Below are positions 26,142-34,653 of a stretch of 64,000 bases of DNA, piece after piece. Position 1 is the first letter of the stretch. The number at the start of each line of letters is the position of its first letter. Under the pieces are notes generated by a model. It saw only the letters and a program-made list of their open reading frames with translations, searched no databases and was not told the origin of the DNA. Origin of the DNA: Lysinibacillus sphaericus (GTDB lineage: Bacteria > Bacillota > Bacilli > Bacillales_A > Planococcaceae); contig NZ_CP019980.1 of NCBI RefSeq assembly GCF_002982115.1, positions 2,488,001 to 2,552,000 of the forward strand. The letters are read 5' to 3'. The position numbers and the translations under genes were made by a program.

Positions 26142-27359
26142 ATGTTTAAAAATCATAATTTTGTTTTACTGTTTTTCTCTCGTTTTTTTAGTGTATTTGC
26201 AGATGCTATGTTATTTATAATTCTATTATCTATGTTAGGCAATTTTGGTATTCGCGCTATCGGACTTTCAATTTTCTTTATTTTTTCTACACTTCCAGCA
26301 ATAATATTTTCTTTGCCAGCGGGGGCAATTATTGAAAGAAAATACCTTCAAAAAGTCATGAGTTTTACTGACATAATACGATTTGTTTTAGTTGGATGTC
26401 TAGCATTAATTAACACAATTCATTTAACACCTGCTACCATTTATATATTTGTCTTTGCCATTGTCTTGTGTAATATATTTTACATCCCGGCCAATTCTTC
26501 TCTATTGCCCAGAATTGTTAAGAAGGAATATTTAGCAAATGCAAATAGTTATATCCAAATCACAATGCTCTTTGCAAAAATAGGTTCTTATAGCGTGGGG
26601 GCGTGGTCGATTAAAAGTGGATTGAGTTATTCTAGTTTGCTACTTATCGTTGGCTCATTTTACATTATTTCGATGATTATGATTTTAGCAGTAAAGCCAT
26701 ATCACAAAAATTTATCAACCAACGAACCAAAAACTATTATACAGGACGTAAAAGCTGGATTAGCTTATATTAAAATAAATAAATTATATAGTAAGCTGTT
26801 TCAAATATTTGGTGCAGCATGGTTAGTTGGTTCGTCAGTGGATCTTTATTTAATATCGTATTTAGTGGAAGTATTGGAACGACCACATGAAGATTTATAT
26901 ATAATTACCACATATAGTTTGATTGGAATTGGTTTAGGATCTTTCATATCGCCTTACTTATACAAACGAATTAATCCTAAAATAGGGCTTTATGCTTCAA
27001 GTCTATTCTTTGGTATTATTATCGCTTTATTCTCATTGAAATTACCATTGGCGGTATTGTTAATAGGATTACTTTTCGGTGGATTTGCACAAGGTTTATT
27101 TTTAATTTTTATAAATACGTATTTACAAAGCAATGTAGAAGAGAAATATCTTTCACGAGTATACAGCTTATACCACTTCGTTTACACTGGAGTAAGCTTG
27201 CCAGGTTATCTACTTTTCGGATACTTTATTGATCGTATCGGCATAATTAATACAGGTTTTATTATTGCATCCTATTTAATATTAATTGCTTTAGTAACGA
27301 TTTTCTACTTACCATCTTTACGAAATAAAAAGGAAATCTTAGAAGAAAGGCATTCTTAA
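26142..27359 (+). CDS. MFS efflux transporter
   Basis: A 405-residue transporter with about 12 membrane segments, an N-terminal FFSRFFSVFADAML and a basic loop after segment two (ERKYLQK), as in Mef/drug efflux MFS proteins. ATG 26142 follows TAGGGGGA; the frame upstream lacks a site. It is on the same strand as the peptide-modifying genes and just past the IS605 remnant. Export of, or immunity to, the peptide product is the inferred job; a general drug pump is the alternative. Confidence 0.75.
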   Translation: MFKNHNFVLLFFSRFFSVFADAMLFIILLSMLGNFGIRAIGLSIFFIFSTLPAIIFSLPAGAIIERKYLQKVMSFTDIIRFVLVGCLALINTIHLTPATIYIFVFAIVLCNIFYIPANSSLLPRIVKKEYLANANSYIQITMLFAKIGSYSVGAWSIKSGLSYSSLLLIVGSFYIISMIMILAVKPYHKNLSTNEPKTIIQDVKAGLAYIKINKLYSKLFQIFGAAWLVGSSVDLYLISYLVEVLERPHEDLYIITTYSLIGIGLGSFISPYLYKRINPKIGLYASSLFFGIIIALFSLKLPLAVLLIGLLFGGFAQGLFLIFINTYLQSNVEEKYLSRVYSLYHFVYTGVSLPGYLLFGYFIDRIGIINTGFIIASYLILIALVTIFYLPSLRNKKEILEERHS

Positions 27360-27365
27360 AAAAAT

Positions 27366-27395
27366 CCAGCTATCTGTTTTTTTATTGATAGCTGG
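27366..27395. terminator. Bidirectional terminator between the MFS and rgg-like genes
   Basis: Perfect 9-bp arms (27366-27374 and 27387-27395) with a T-rich loop, located between two converging genes. Confidence 0.6.
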
Positions 27396-27406
27396 CTATT
27401 ATATTA

Positions 27407-28273
27407 TTAATCTTTTTTAAGCCTTTTTATATATGTTTGTAAGTATTCTTCATAATTTAGAGCATGATTCAAGGATTCAACCTTATGCAATATATATATT
27501 GATTCTTGAGCAAGTTCAAGACCTTGTTTATATTTTGTATGCATTTTAAATATACCCAAGTAAAAATTTAGAATTGTTTTTTCTAAAATAAAGGTTTCAG
27601 GTATATTTTGATTTTTTAATTCATATAAGTATGCTTCGGTTTCTTTCAACTTATTATGCTCCAGACATGTTCTAATAGTATTAAAATAGATATCAAATAA
27701 ATTACGCTTGTAACTTAACATGTTTTTGAAATATATACTCTTTTTAATGACTTCTGATGATAGCATAATTACAACATCTATATCCAATAAATGTAACGTA
27801 TTTCCATAAAGAATTATTTCATATTCTCCCCAGACCTCTACTTGCCATAAATAATCAACAAGTATTTTTAAATTTTCTTGTTTAACTTTGTTGGCAGTAA
27901 GGTCCGAAATAATTGCTTCGATCATGATGCTGTTTAATTTATATGACAATACATTAGTTAGTTCAAATTTAAAAATTTCATCATTTCTTAACTTATTCAA
28001 AAACTTTAAATCTCCACGTAAATAAGATTCCTTCATGTTTATAATTAATTCTTCAAAATGCTCTACTTTAAATTCATTATTGATATAGATAAATTCTTCA
28101 AAACTTACATTAATTCGATTAAGTAACAATAATAACTTAGAAACAGTTATGCCAGTTTCATCTCTTTCAAATTTAGATAAATGAGAAACAGACATTATAT
28201 CTTTTGCTGTATTATTAAGACTATAACCTTTGTGTAACCGTAACTTGCGAAAAGTATTACCTAAGTTATCCAT
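27407..28273 (-). CDS. Rgg/GadR/MutR-type transcriptional regulator
   Basis: A 288-residue regulator: an XRE helix-turn-helix in residues 1-65 (FRKLRLHKGYSLNNTAKD...SHLSKFERDETGITVSKL) followed by a helical repeat domain. This is the layout and length of Rgg proteins, which bind short peptides and control bacteriocin or RiPP loci. ATG 28273 has AAAGGTGA upstream. It converges on the MFS gene and shares the island's AT-richness. I infer that it controls the peptide locus; no typical hydrophobic SHP gene is visible beside it. Confidence 0.82.
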   Translation of the reverse strand: MDNLGNTFRKLRLHKGYSLNNTAKDIMSVSHLSKFERDETGITVSKLLLLLNRINVSFEEFIYINNEFKVEHFEELIINMKESYLRGDLKFLNKLRNDEIFKFELTNVLSYKLNSIMIEAIISDLTANKVKQENLKILVDYLWQVEVWGEYEIILYGNTLHLLDIDVVIMLSSEVIKKSIYFKNMLSYKRNLFDIYFNTIRTCLEHNKLKETEAYLYELKNQNIPETFILEKTILNFYLGIFKMHTKYKQGLELAQESIYILHKVESLNHALNYEEYLQTYIKRLKKD

Positions 28274-29006
28274 AAAAATCACCTTTATCATGTATTAAAG
28301 TAGAAATTATTGATCAAATTGTCTAAAAAAATAATAATAAAGAAATAGTGAATAAATATTCTTTTGAACCTAATATTAAAGAATTAGCGTTCTTAATCAA
28401 AAAAGCAGGTCGTTCAATCAAAGCGCTTATACTAGGGAACCACTTTTCTGAATAGCTTACTTATATTTTCTACTTTTATTAATTTTAAAGACATTCTACC
28501 CACCCTCTTTGAAGATAAATATTATTTTTACAAATTAGTATAAAATGCCTTTTGCAAGATGAAAAGTGTCTATTTTTTGAATATTTTGTGAACAGAATTG
28601 ATATATAATATAATTTAACAATAAAGAATATATACATTTTTAAAAGTAATTTATTGTTTGCTAGAGCTGATATCTTGAAAGGATTAATTATAAAAACCCT
28701 ATTGAGGCAAGCTATCTATTTATCGGTGGAATATTTATAGTCTTAGATTTTTCTCAAGGTTTAATCTTCTTTCTAATAGGGGCACTTTCTACTGTTGTGG
28801 GCATTAAAAAAAACAATAAGCTTTCTTAAATAAAGAAAATATCTTAGTACTAAAACATTGTTTAATTTGTAATTATGTCTAAATATAAATAGTAAGAAAA
28901 GTCGATTAAAAGGTTTTAGCGCATCCTTTAATTGACTTTTCTTAAACTATATATAATTAGAAAATAAACGTAATCCCCATTTCCCTATCAAACAATTTCT
29001 CCTGAA
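28274..29006. other. Intergenic region with decayed small ORFs
   Basis: AT-rich, with no gene I can support. A frame at 28671-28829 encodes a two-segment membrane-like peptide (ending GIKKNNKLS) but has no start codon, so it looks like a remnant. A 20-codon ORF at 28432-28494 (minus strand) has a fair AGGGTGG site. Confidence 0.4.
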
Positions 29007-29466
29007 TCACATGGTTCTCCAAATTGCACTTTCCCCGAACAAAATGTCATTTAACCATACATTAGCTTTTGATAATGCCATATACTGTTGGATGATTTTC
29101 ACTGTTTCAGCATCTGTAGAAATAGAAAGCGAGATATATTGTTCAACTGGTAACTGCCATTTTTTGCGGGTTTCTTGAATGGTACGTATTAACTCTCTTA
29201 TTTGACCTTCCTGAAGTAAGTCTTCTGTTAAATGTGTATCAAGTAAGACACGACATTCATTCTCTTTTGCTAACACATGTTGCTCCTTCACTATGGACTC
29301 TTTTAACACATGTGTTATTTGCTGTAGGTGGTCCTTCATAAAATACAAAGGGCTTTTTAGCAGAACGATTACTGATGGATGCATGAAACGTTCGTTCTTC
29401 CTCCCATATTTTATGAATTCTTGTTTCCCTTTCTACAGTTGTCTCTTTGTTGTTGTCAACTTGCAT
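29007..29466 (-). pseudogene. Isoleucyl-tRNA synthetase gene with large internal deletion
   Basis: From ATG 29466 (AGGAGG upstream) about 50 codons match the IleRS N-terminus, ending in [11 protein letters not shown] at about 29317, just before the HIGH motif. The next sequence, in another frame, is the IleRS C-terminal region ([17 protein letters not shown], then ELIRTIQETRKKWQLPVEQY) down to 29007. Roughly 900 codons are missing, including HIGH, the editing domain and KMSKS, so it cannot be active. A T-box leader is still present upstream. It was probably a second, ileS2-type copy. Confidence 0.85.
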
Positions 29467-29502
29467 GTAAATTCCTCCTATACAGTCGTGTATAAAAGGC
29501 AT

Positions 29503-29785
29503 ACAAAAACCCCGTCCCAAGTAAGGGACGAGGTTAACCGTGAATACCACCCTAATTCTATTGAAACCCGCTCAATAGCACTTAGCAACGTACAATCATA
29601 CGTGTTCACTTTAACGGTAGACACCCGAATTGGCTTAATTTATTTAACTAATCTTCTCCGAGAGGATCTTCATGAAACATTTGCACACCGACTTCCACCA
29701 ACACGTCAGCTCTCTGTAGAGCAAAATGTAACACTACTCTTTCTCATCAACGAATTTGTATGCTTTTATTGTGACTCACCTTAAC
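29503..29785 (-). promoter_or_regulatory. T-box riboswitch (Ile type)
   Basis: The minus-strand leader holds stem I elements (GAGAGCTGAC, GTTGGTGGAA), a likely ATC isoleucine specifier within GAAGATCCTC, the T-box sequence AGGGTGGTATTCACGG (29538-29553), and a terminator with arms at 29525-29533 and 29510-29518 followed by TTTTTG. It would sense uncharged tRNA-Ile, but its gene is the IleRS remnant. Confidence 0.85.
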
Positions 29786-29795
29786 AAACTGGCAA

Positions 29796-30677
29796 TTACT
29801 TGTCAACTTTCAGACAATCCGCGATGCTTTGATGAAGGGCCACATATTGAGGACTGTTTGCAGTTTGAATATAAAAACTTTTTAAAAATGATTTCCAGTT
29901 AAAGCGTAATATTCGATAGTGCCAGACATCAAGCTGTGCCTTTTGAGCAGATAGTATTTCCGTAGTTTCGCTTAATAATGTAATAATTTCTTGCTCCTGC
30001 AAACCTTGTTCTAGCATAGTGAATATAGGTACTAACAACCTTTCATCTTCATCATGAATAAAAGCATAATTTGTTTGTAACATCATTTGCCATAAAGGAC
30101 GCAAAATATCTAGAAAAGAAGCTGTATTGAATTTAGGGCTTTTCACTAATTCATCTATTACGTCCGAGACATGTGCTACACTATGCGCCCAGCCATTATC
30201 CGGCACATATCCCCTTACATCTTTTTCAGCTAATAAATACGCGATCAACTTATGTGTTAATTCTTCTATCTTGTTCGCTTCAATAAAATCCGACTCATTA
30301 TCTTTTGCTAATATTAGTGCAACTAGTAACATTGTAAAGGTTCTTGTAAAAACTGAATCGGATTCGCTCTCTCCAATGCCTTGATCTAGTAAGTCCGTTA
30401 CACAGTATTGTAAAGTGTCGTTTAATAATGCAGGATGTAGTAAATCTTGTTCTACAATCATTGTATAAAAGCAACCATAGATTAGTCCGTCTCGTAGCTC
30501 ACTATCAACTGAGCCAATATGCACTAGCATAGACTGTATAAGTTTATTTTGATCTACTTGTTGCCAAGCATTACTGTCATTTAGCAATGCTTGAAGTTCA
30601 CATTTTAAATCCGCTTCACTAAATAATGTTTCATGTAATATCATATGTAGTAATTTCTCCTTATGTTTAGAATACAT
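29796..30677 (-). CDS. DUF2785 protein
   Basis: A 293-residue, all-helical soluble protein with the conserved DUF2785 segment DVRGYVPDNGWAHSVAHVSDV near the middle. Length fits the family. Function is unknown. ATG 30677 is preceded by AAGGAG. It ends directly before the T-box leader. Confidence 0.8.
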   Translation of the reverse strand: MYSKHKEKLLHMILHETLFSEADLKCELQALLNDSNAWQQVDQNKLIQSMLVHIGSVDSELRDGLIYGCFYTMIVEQDLLHPALLNDTLQYCVTDLLDQGIGESESDSVFTRTFTMLLVALILAKDNESDFIEANKIEELTHKLIAYLLAEKDVRGYVPDNGWAHSVAHVSDVIDELVKSPKFNTASFLDILRPLWQMMLQTNYAFIHDEDERLLVPIFTMLEQGLQEQEIITLLSETTEILSAQKAQLDVWHYRILRFNWKSFLKSFYIQTANSPQYVALHQSIADCLKVDK

Positions 30678-30716
30678 ACAATTAATAACATTAATTGTAC
30701 CTTAATCCATAAGAAA

Positions 30717-30742
30717 AAACAGCTTATCATGATAAGCTGTTT
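30717..30742 (-). terminator. Terminator of the sigma-factor operon
   Basis: A 26-bp perfect palindrome followed by TTTTTTC on the minus strand. Confidence 0.85.
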
Positions 30743-30752
30743 CCAAATGGTG

Positions 30753-31700
30753 CTAGTCTGAGATTTCAATCTTCTCCAAATCCGCAACAAAATCATATTG
30801 ATTTAATGGTTCTTGCCAATTGTACGTGACAGTTACACTTTGTCCAATTGCAATTTTATCCTGTACTTCCTGAAGTGGAAACCAGACTCCATTCGTGTGT
30901 TTAGTAATGATTTCTTCATTCGATAAATGCCCGATTTCCTCTTGTAATGCCCCTGTCACAACTAAAAATCGGTCTTCCTCCATAGCAACGACTGTACCAT
31001 ATTTATACTGTTTAGACATGTTAGGTTTAGACACGTTATATTTGTTCTCTAAATAAGCAATTTGTTGACCATATTTAGCAGTGAAATAATCCATCGCTTC
31101 TTTTTTCACTGCAAAGTAAGCCTGCATTTGGTAACTATTTTCGTATTTTTGATAATATTCCTTCATTAGTTCTGCTTGGGCAAACCATTTAAGTGCATTT
31201 GCTTTCAGATATTTATCGAAAAATTCATCAAATGTTAGATTGAGTTTTGTTAAACCGTCTTTAAATACTGCACTCTCTTTATATGACTTTTCATATTTTT
31301 CTCTTTCCGCTTGCATGTGCTTAGCAATTGCCTTTTCGCTAAATTTGATGTTTTTACTTTCTGCATAGACATAATAAGCATCCAATTCGAATAATGATTG
31401 AAAAGTCATATTAATAGATTCTTGGCTTTCATTTGCCTCAATTGCATCTTGGAAAATCATATCATAGTATGTTTCATCTAATATCGGTACAGCATTTGCT
31501 GATAACTCGTCCCCATTGTTGACTTGTGTGTATATAAATAACCCTATACATATTGTCAGGATTACAGTATACATACTATACTGCCCGCGTCTTGATTTCA
31601 TCGGGATAGCACGTTGTTCAATTTGCTTTACTACATTTGTCATCACACGTTTTTTACTTTCTGTTAAATCTCTTATTACTCGTACATCCACTTTACTCAT
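30753..31700 (-). CDS. Membrane-anchored partner of the ECF sigma factor (DUF3221-like C-terminus)
   Basis: A 315-residue protein with a cytoplasmic N-terminal 40 residues, one membrane segment (about residues 43-58) and a large external part. The middle is charged and helical (about residues 100-215). The last 80 residues, starting KYGTVVAMEEDRFLVVTG, resemble DUF3221. ATG 31700 follows GGGAGG and overlaps the sigma factor stop by 8 bases (ATGAGTAA). Coupling to an ECF sigma gene and the single-pass topology suggest an anti-sigma factor, although no classic zinc anti-sigma motif is seen. Confidence 0.65.
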   Translation of the reverse strand: MSKVDVRVIRDLTESKKRVMTNVVKQIEQRAIPMKSRRGQYSMYTVILTICIGLFIYTQVNNGDELSANAVPILDETYYDMIFQDAIEANESQESINMTFQSLFELDAYYVYAESKNIKFSEKAIAKHMQAEREKYEKSYKESAVFKDGLTKLNLTFDEFFDKYLKANALKWFAQAELMKEYYQKYENSYQMQAYFAVKKEAMDYFTAKYGQQIAYLENKYNVSKPNMSKQYKYGTVVAMEEDRFLVVTGALQEEIGHLSNEEIITKHTNGVWFPLQEVQDKIAIGQSVTVTYNWQEPLNQYDFVADLEKIEISD

Positions 31701-32208
31701 GCAGCAACACCTCCCATTCAATATGCTGTAACTTAGGCTTTAATAATTCACGTCCCCTGCGCAGCCTTGTTTTCACTGTACTGTCAGGGATGCTTAAAAG
31801 CTTCGCAATTTCAGCAACAGGCATGTCTTCAAAGTAAAAATAACTTAGTACCTCTCGTTGCTTTAATGGTAGTGAGAATATAGCATTTTCGATTAACGTT
31901 TGTTCATCTTGCTGAACGAGCATATCCCTTCTTGAGATTGTCTGCTTGGCAAAAATTTTCTGTTGCACTTGAATTTTGCGATAAGTCCAACTACGTAAAT
32001 AATCTTTACTTTTGTTCATGACAAGCCTCGATAAATAAGCTTTTAATTCTCCACGTTCTTCATATTTTTGCCGATTGTCATAGAACTTAATAAACACATC
32101 CTGAACAATATCCTCTGCTTCTTGTAGGTCCTTTACATAATAAAAAGCAAGACGAATAAGTCGTTCCGTGTGCTGTTCCATTATTTCTTCTAGTTCCTTT
32201 ACTTGCAA
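31693..32208 (-). CDS. ECF sigma factor
   Basis: A 171-residue sigma-70-family protein. Region 2 is at about residues 15-80 (AEDIVQDVFIKFY) and region 4 at 110-160 (LPLKQREVLSYFYFEDMPVAEIAKLL). It directs RNA polymerase to a small regulon. The start is TTG 32208, with AAAGGGG about 9 bases upstream; ATG 32181 is a weaker alternative. It is cotranscribed with the membrane protein downstream. The signal is unknown. Confidence 0.88.
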   Translation of the reverse strand: MQVKELEEIMEQHTERLIRLAFYYVKDLQEAEDIVQDVFIKFYDNRQKYEERGELKAYLSRLVMNKSKDYLRSWTYRKIQVQQKIFAKQTISRRDMLVQQDEQTLIENAIFSLPLKQREVLSYFYFEDMPVAEIAKLLSIPDSTVKTRLRRGRELLKPKLQHIEWEVLLHE

Positions 32209-32280
32209 CGTCTCGCGCCCCTTTCTGTACCCTATAAACGGTGCTCAGAAGCGAAAGGTTTGTTTTTTAGGGAATTATTA

Positions 32281-32718
32281 TTATTTTTCATCAAAAAAAG
32301 GAAGAACCATCGTTTTTTCTGTTGAAGATAACACAATATTTGTAGAGGGTGTACCATAAGGCATTGCAGCATCAATAAACTGCTCTAATGTTTCGACAGA
32401 GTAAGTTGCGAGTTTAACAATATAACTAATTTCACCAGCTACTCGGTAACATGCCAAAACATCTGGATGGGCATTACAAAAGTCTGACAGGCTTTTACAG
32501 TCAATGGACTTAAACAAGACAATCGCTTGAATGGAGCGATCCATTTTCTTAAGATTTACTTTCGTTGTATAGCCTTCAATACTGCCCTGTTCTTCTAGTT
32601 TTTTAACGCGTTCGATAACAGCTGGTGAAGATAAATGAACGATTGTCGCTAGCTCCTTCATTGAGATTTTCGCGTTTAATTGTAATTGGCGTAAAATTTC
32701 TGTATCGATATTGTCCAT
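32281..32718 (-). CDS. Lrp/AsnC-family regulator
   Basis: A 145-residue regulator with an N-terminal helix-turn-helix (ISMKELATIVHLSSPAVIERVKKLEE) and a C-terminal RAM ligand-binding domain. AAGGTGG precedes the ATG. It is divergent from the DJ-1/PfpI gene, its likely target. The intergenic DNA has an AT-rich palindrome near 32739-32757 that could bind it. Confidence 0.9.
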   Translation of the reverse strand: MDNIDTEILRQLQLNAKISMKELATIVHLSSPAVIERVKKLEEQGSIEGYTTKVNLKKMDRSIQAIVLFKSIDCKSLSDFCNAHPDVLACYRVAGEISYIVKLATYSVETLEQFIDAAMPYGTPSTNIVLSSTEKTMVLPFFDEK

Positions 32719-32859
32719 TAGAATCCACCTTTTTTTATTAATTGTTTTTTAATTAATTCCTTTCGTTATAAGGAAAATAGACTTGATTACATTATATAAC
32801 TTCTGTTATTCAGTTACTCCATTTATTACAATTAAAGCAATAAAGGAGGCATCAACCAT

Positions 32860-33444
32860 ATGAAAAAAATCTTACTACTTTTAGCAAATGGCTTTGAAGC
32901 GGTAGAAGCAAGTGTCTTTACAGATGTGCTAGGCTGGAACAAATGGGAGGGAGATGGCACAACAGAGGTTGTTACAGTAGGATTACATAACAAATTACAA
33001 TGTACATGGAATTTTCAAGTTACGCCCGAAAAATTATTGCATGAAATTACACTCGAGGACTTTGATGCACTCGCCATTCCTGGAGGTTTTGAAGAAGCGG
33101 GTTTTTATGATGATGCTTTTAGTGAAGCATTTCAACAAGTTATCCGCCATTTTAACGAACATAAAAAGCCCATTGCGACGATTTGTGTAGCATCGCTCGC
33201 TTTAGGACATAGTGGCATTTTACAAAATAAGATGGCAACTACTTACAATCACCCAACAAGTAAACGATTAGGTCAGTTAGAATCCTATGGAGTAGAAGTT
33301 ATCAACGAACGGATTGTTCGCACAGAACACATTATTACCTCTTCAAATCCAGGCACTGCGTTCGATGTCGCCTTTCACTTACTCGAAATGCTTACATCTA
33401 CTCAAAATACATTAAAAGTAAAAGAACTAATGGGATTTAAATAA
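32860..33444 (+). CDS. DJ-1/PfpI-family protein
   Basis: A 194-residue protein with the DJ-1 fold: LANGFEAVEASV at the N-terminus, AIPGGFEEAGF in the middle and the nucleophile elbow ICVASLALG around residue 110 with its conserved Cys. It could be a glyoxalase/deglycase-like enzyme or an amidase. ATG 32860 follows AAAGGAGG. It is divergent from the Lrp-type regulator. Confidence 0.82.
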   Translation: MKKILLLLANGFEAVEASVFTDVLGWNKWEGDGTTEVVTVGLHNKLQCTWNFQVTPEKLLHEITLEDFDALAIPGGFEEAGFYDDAFSEAFQQVIRHFNEHKKPIATICVASLALGHSGILQNKMATTYNHPTSKRLGQLESYGVEVINERIVRTEHIITSSNPGTAFDVAFHLLEMLTSTQNTLKVKELMGFK

Positions 33445-33455
33445 TCTTTTTTACG

Positions 33456-33525
33456 AAATAGGATCAGCTTATATTGCTTTCGTCCATTCACTGTGCGAAG
33501 CCATATAAGAAGGTCCTATTTATTT
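33456..33525 (+). terminator. Long imperfect hairpin, terminator of the PfpI-family gene
   Basis: AAATAGGATC (33456-33465) pairs with GGTCCTATTT (33512-33521), and the inner parts also pair (CTTATAT with ATATAAG), giving a stem of over 20 bp followed by an AT-rich run. Confidence 0.6.
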
Positions 33526-33575
33526 TATATGACGAGTTATATTAAAAGCTATGTAAACATAACTTACTGTAAAGC

Positions 33576-33607
33576 GTAACGATTATCATTTATCGAATAA
33601 TCGTTAC
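33576..33607. promoter_or_regulatory. Inverted repeat upstream of ycgR, probable operator
   Basis: GTAACGATTAT (33576-33586) and ATAATCGTTAC (33597-33607) are perfect 11-bp inverted arms, 33 bases before the ycgR start. A metal-sensing repressor of the Fur/Zur family is a plausible binder, but the match to the Bacillus Zur box is only partial. Confidence 0.5.
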
Positions 33608-33640
33608 TACCCGATTAAGTCAAAGAATTAGGAGGCAAAT

Positions 33641-34642
33641 GTGAATCGTCCACTTTCCAAACAATTATTAAATGCTCGATTTTTTCTGTTGCTCATGATT
33701 ATTTTGTTTCTAACCCCATCTTTTTTTCCTAGTAGTGCCTGGCTCTTTTCTTTCGCAACGCCACTATTAAATCTCAATACTATATTTTTGAGTATTTTAA
33801 TAGAAGCTTTACCATTTGTTTTAATTGGGGTTCTAATCGCTGGGTTTATTCAAATTTTTATTACGGAGCAACATATTCAAAAGTGTATTCCAAAAAATAA
33901 ATTTCTGGCAATTATCATGAGCTGTGTCGTTGGTGCACTATTCCCCGCCTGTGAGTGCGGAATAGTACCCATTGTAAGAAGACTTGTATCAAAGGGGGTA
34001 CCTATCCATGCCGCAATGGGTTTTATGTTAACGGGGCCTCTTATAAATCCTATTGTCATTATTTCTACATATATGGCTTTCGGTAATGATCTAAAAATTG
34101 CAGGGTTGCGCATGATATTAGGCTTTATCATAGCCATTATCGTCGCACTGCTTATTAGTATGCTGTTTACTGGAACACAATTTAAAAAGGGTATTCGAAC
34201 TAATCATGCCCAGCATGGTACAGCAAAACTATCATTCTTTAAAAAATGTTCAAACATGGTCAATCACTCGATTGATGAGTTTTTTGATATGGGCAAATAT
34301 TTAATCATAGGGGCTTTTTTAGCAGCTTTTGTGCAAACCTTTGTATCTACTAAAACGCTTGTAGACATAGGCGATCATTTTACATCTTCTATGTTAGTCA
34401 TGATGCTGTTAGCCTATATCCTTTCGTTATGTTCCGAAGCAGACGCCTTTATAGGTGCATCTTTTAGCTCTATTTTTCCAACGCCATCAATACTTGCTTT
34501 CTTAATTTTTGGACCTATGATTGATTTTAAAAACACGATTATGATGTTGGGCGTATTTCGATTGAAATTTGTCCTATCCGTACTAACAATCGTGTTTCTC
34601 GTTATCTTTTTTATAATATGGCTAATCGCACCTTTTCTTTAA
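33641..34642 (+). CDS. ycgR: Permease of the UPF0718/DUF318 family (YcgR-like)
   Basis: A 333-residue membrane protein with about eight segments and the family motif FPACECGIVPI near residue 105, whose Cys residues may bind metal. The start is GTG 33641 right after AGGAGG. It overlaps the region just before the ycgQ-like gene. These two-gene units often lie in zinc-controlled regulons; the transported species is unknown. Confidence 0.85.
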   Translation: MNRPLSKQLLNARFFLLLMIILFLTPSFFPSSAWLFSFATPLLNLNTIFLSILIEALPFVLIGVLIAGFIQIFITEQHIQKCIPKNKFLAIIMSCVVGALFPACECGIVPIVRRLVSKGVPIHAAMGFMLTGPLINPIVIISTYMAFGNDLKIAGLRMILGFIIAIIVALLISMLFTGTQFKKGIRTNHAQHGTAKLSFFKKCSNMVNHSIDEFFDMGKYLIIGAFLAAFVQTFVSTKTLVDIGDHFTSSMLVMMLLAYILSLCSEADAFIGASFSSIFPTPSILAFLIFGPMIDFKNTIMMLGVFRLKFVLSVLTIVFLVIFFIIWLIAPFL

Positions 34643-34653
34643 GGAGGCAACTA

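Noticed and set aside
28348-28455. 35-codon ORF divergent from the Rgg gene
   Set aside because: GTG start without a ribosome binding site and no leader-like features.
28432-28494. 20-codon ORF upstream of the Rgg gene as an SHP signalling peptide
   Set aside because: It has a fair binding site, but the peptide is basic and not SHP-like, and its start resembles an ABC ATPase N-terminus; too short to decide.
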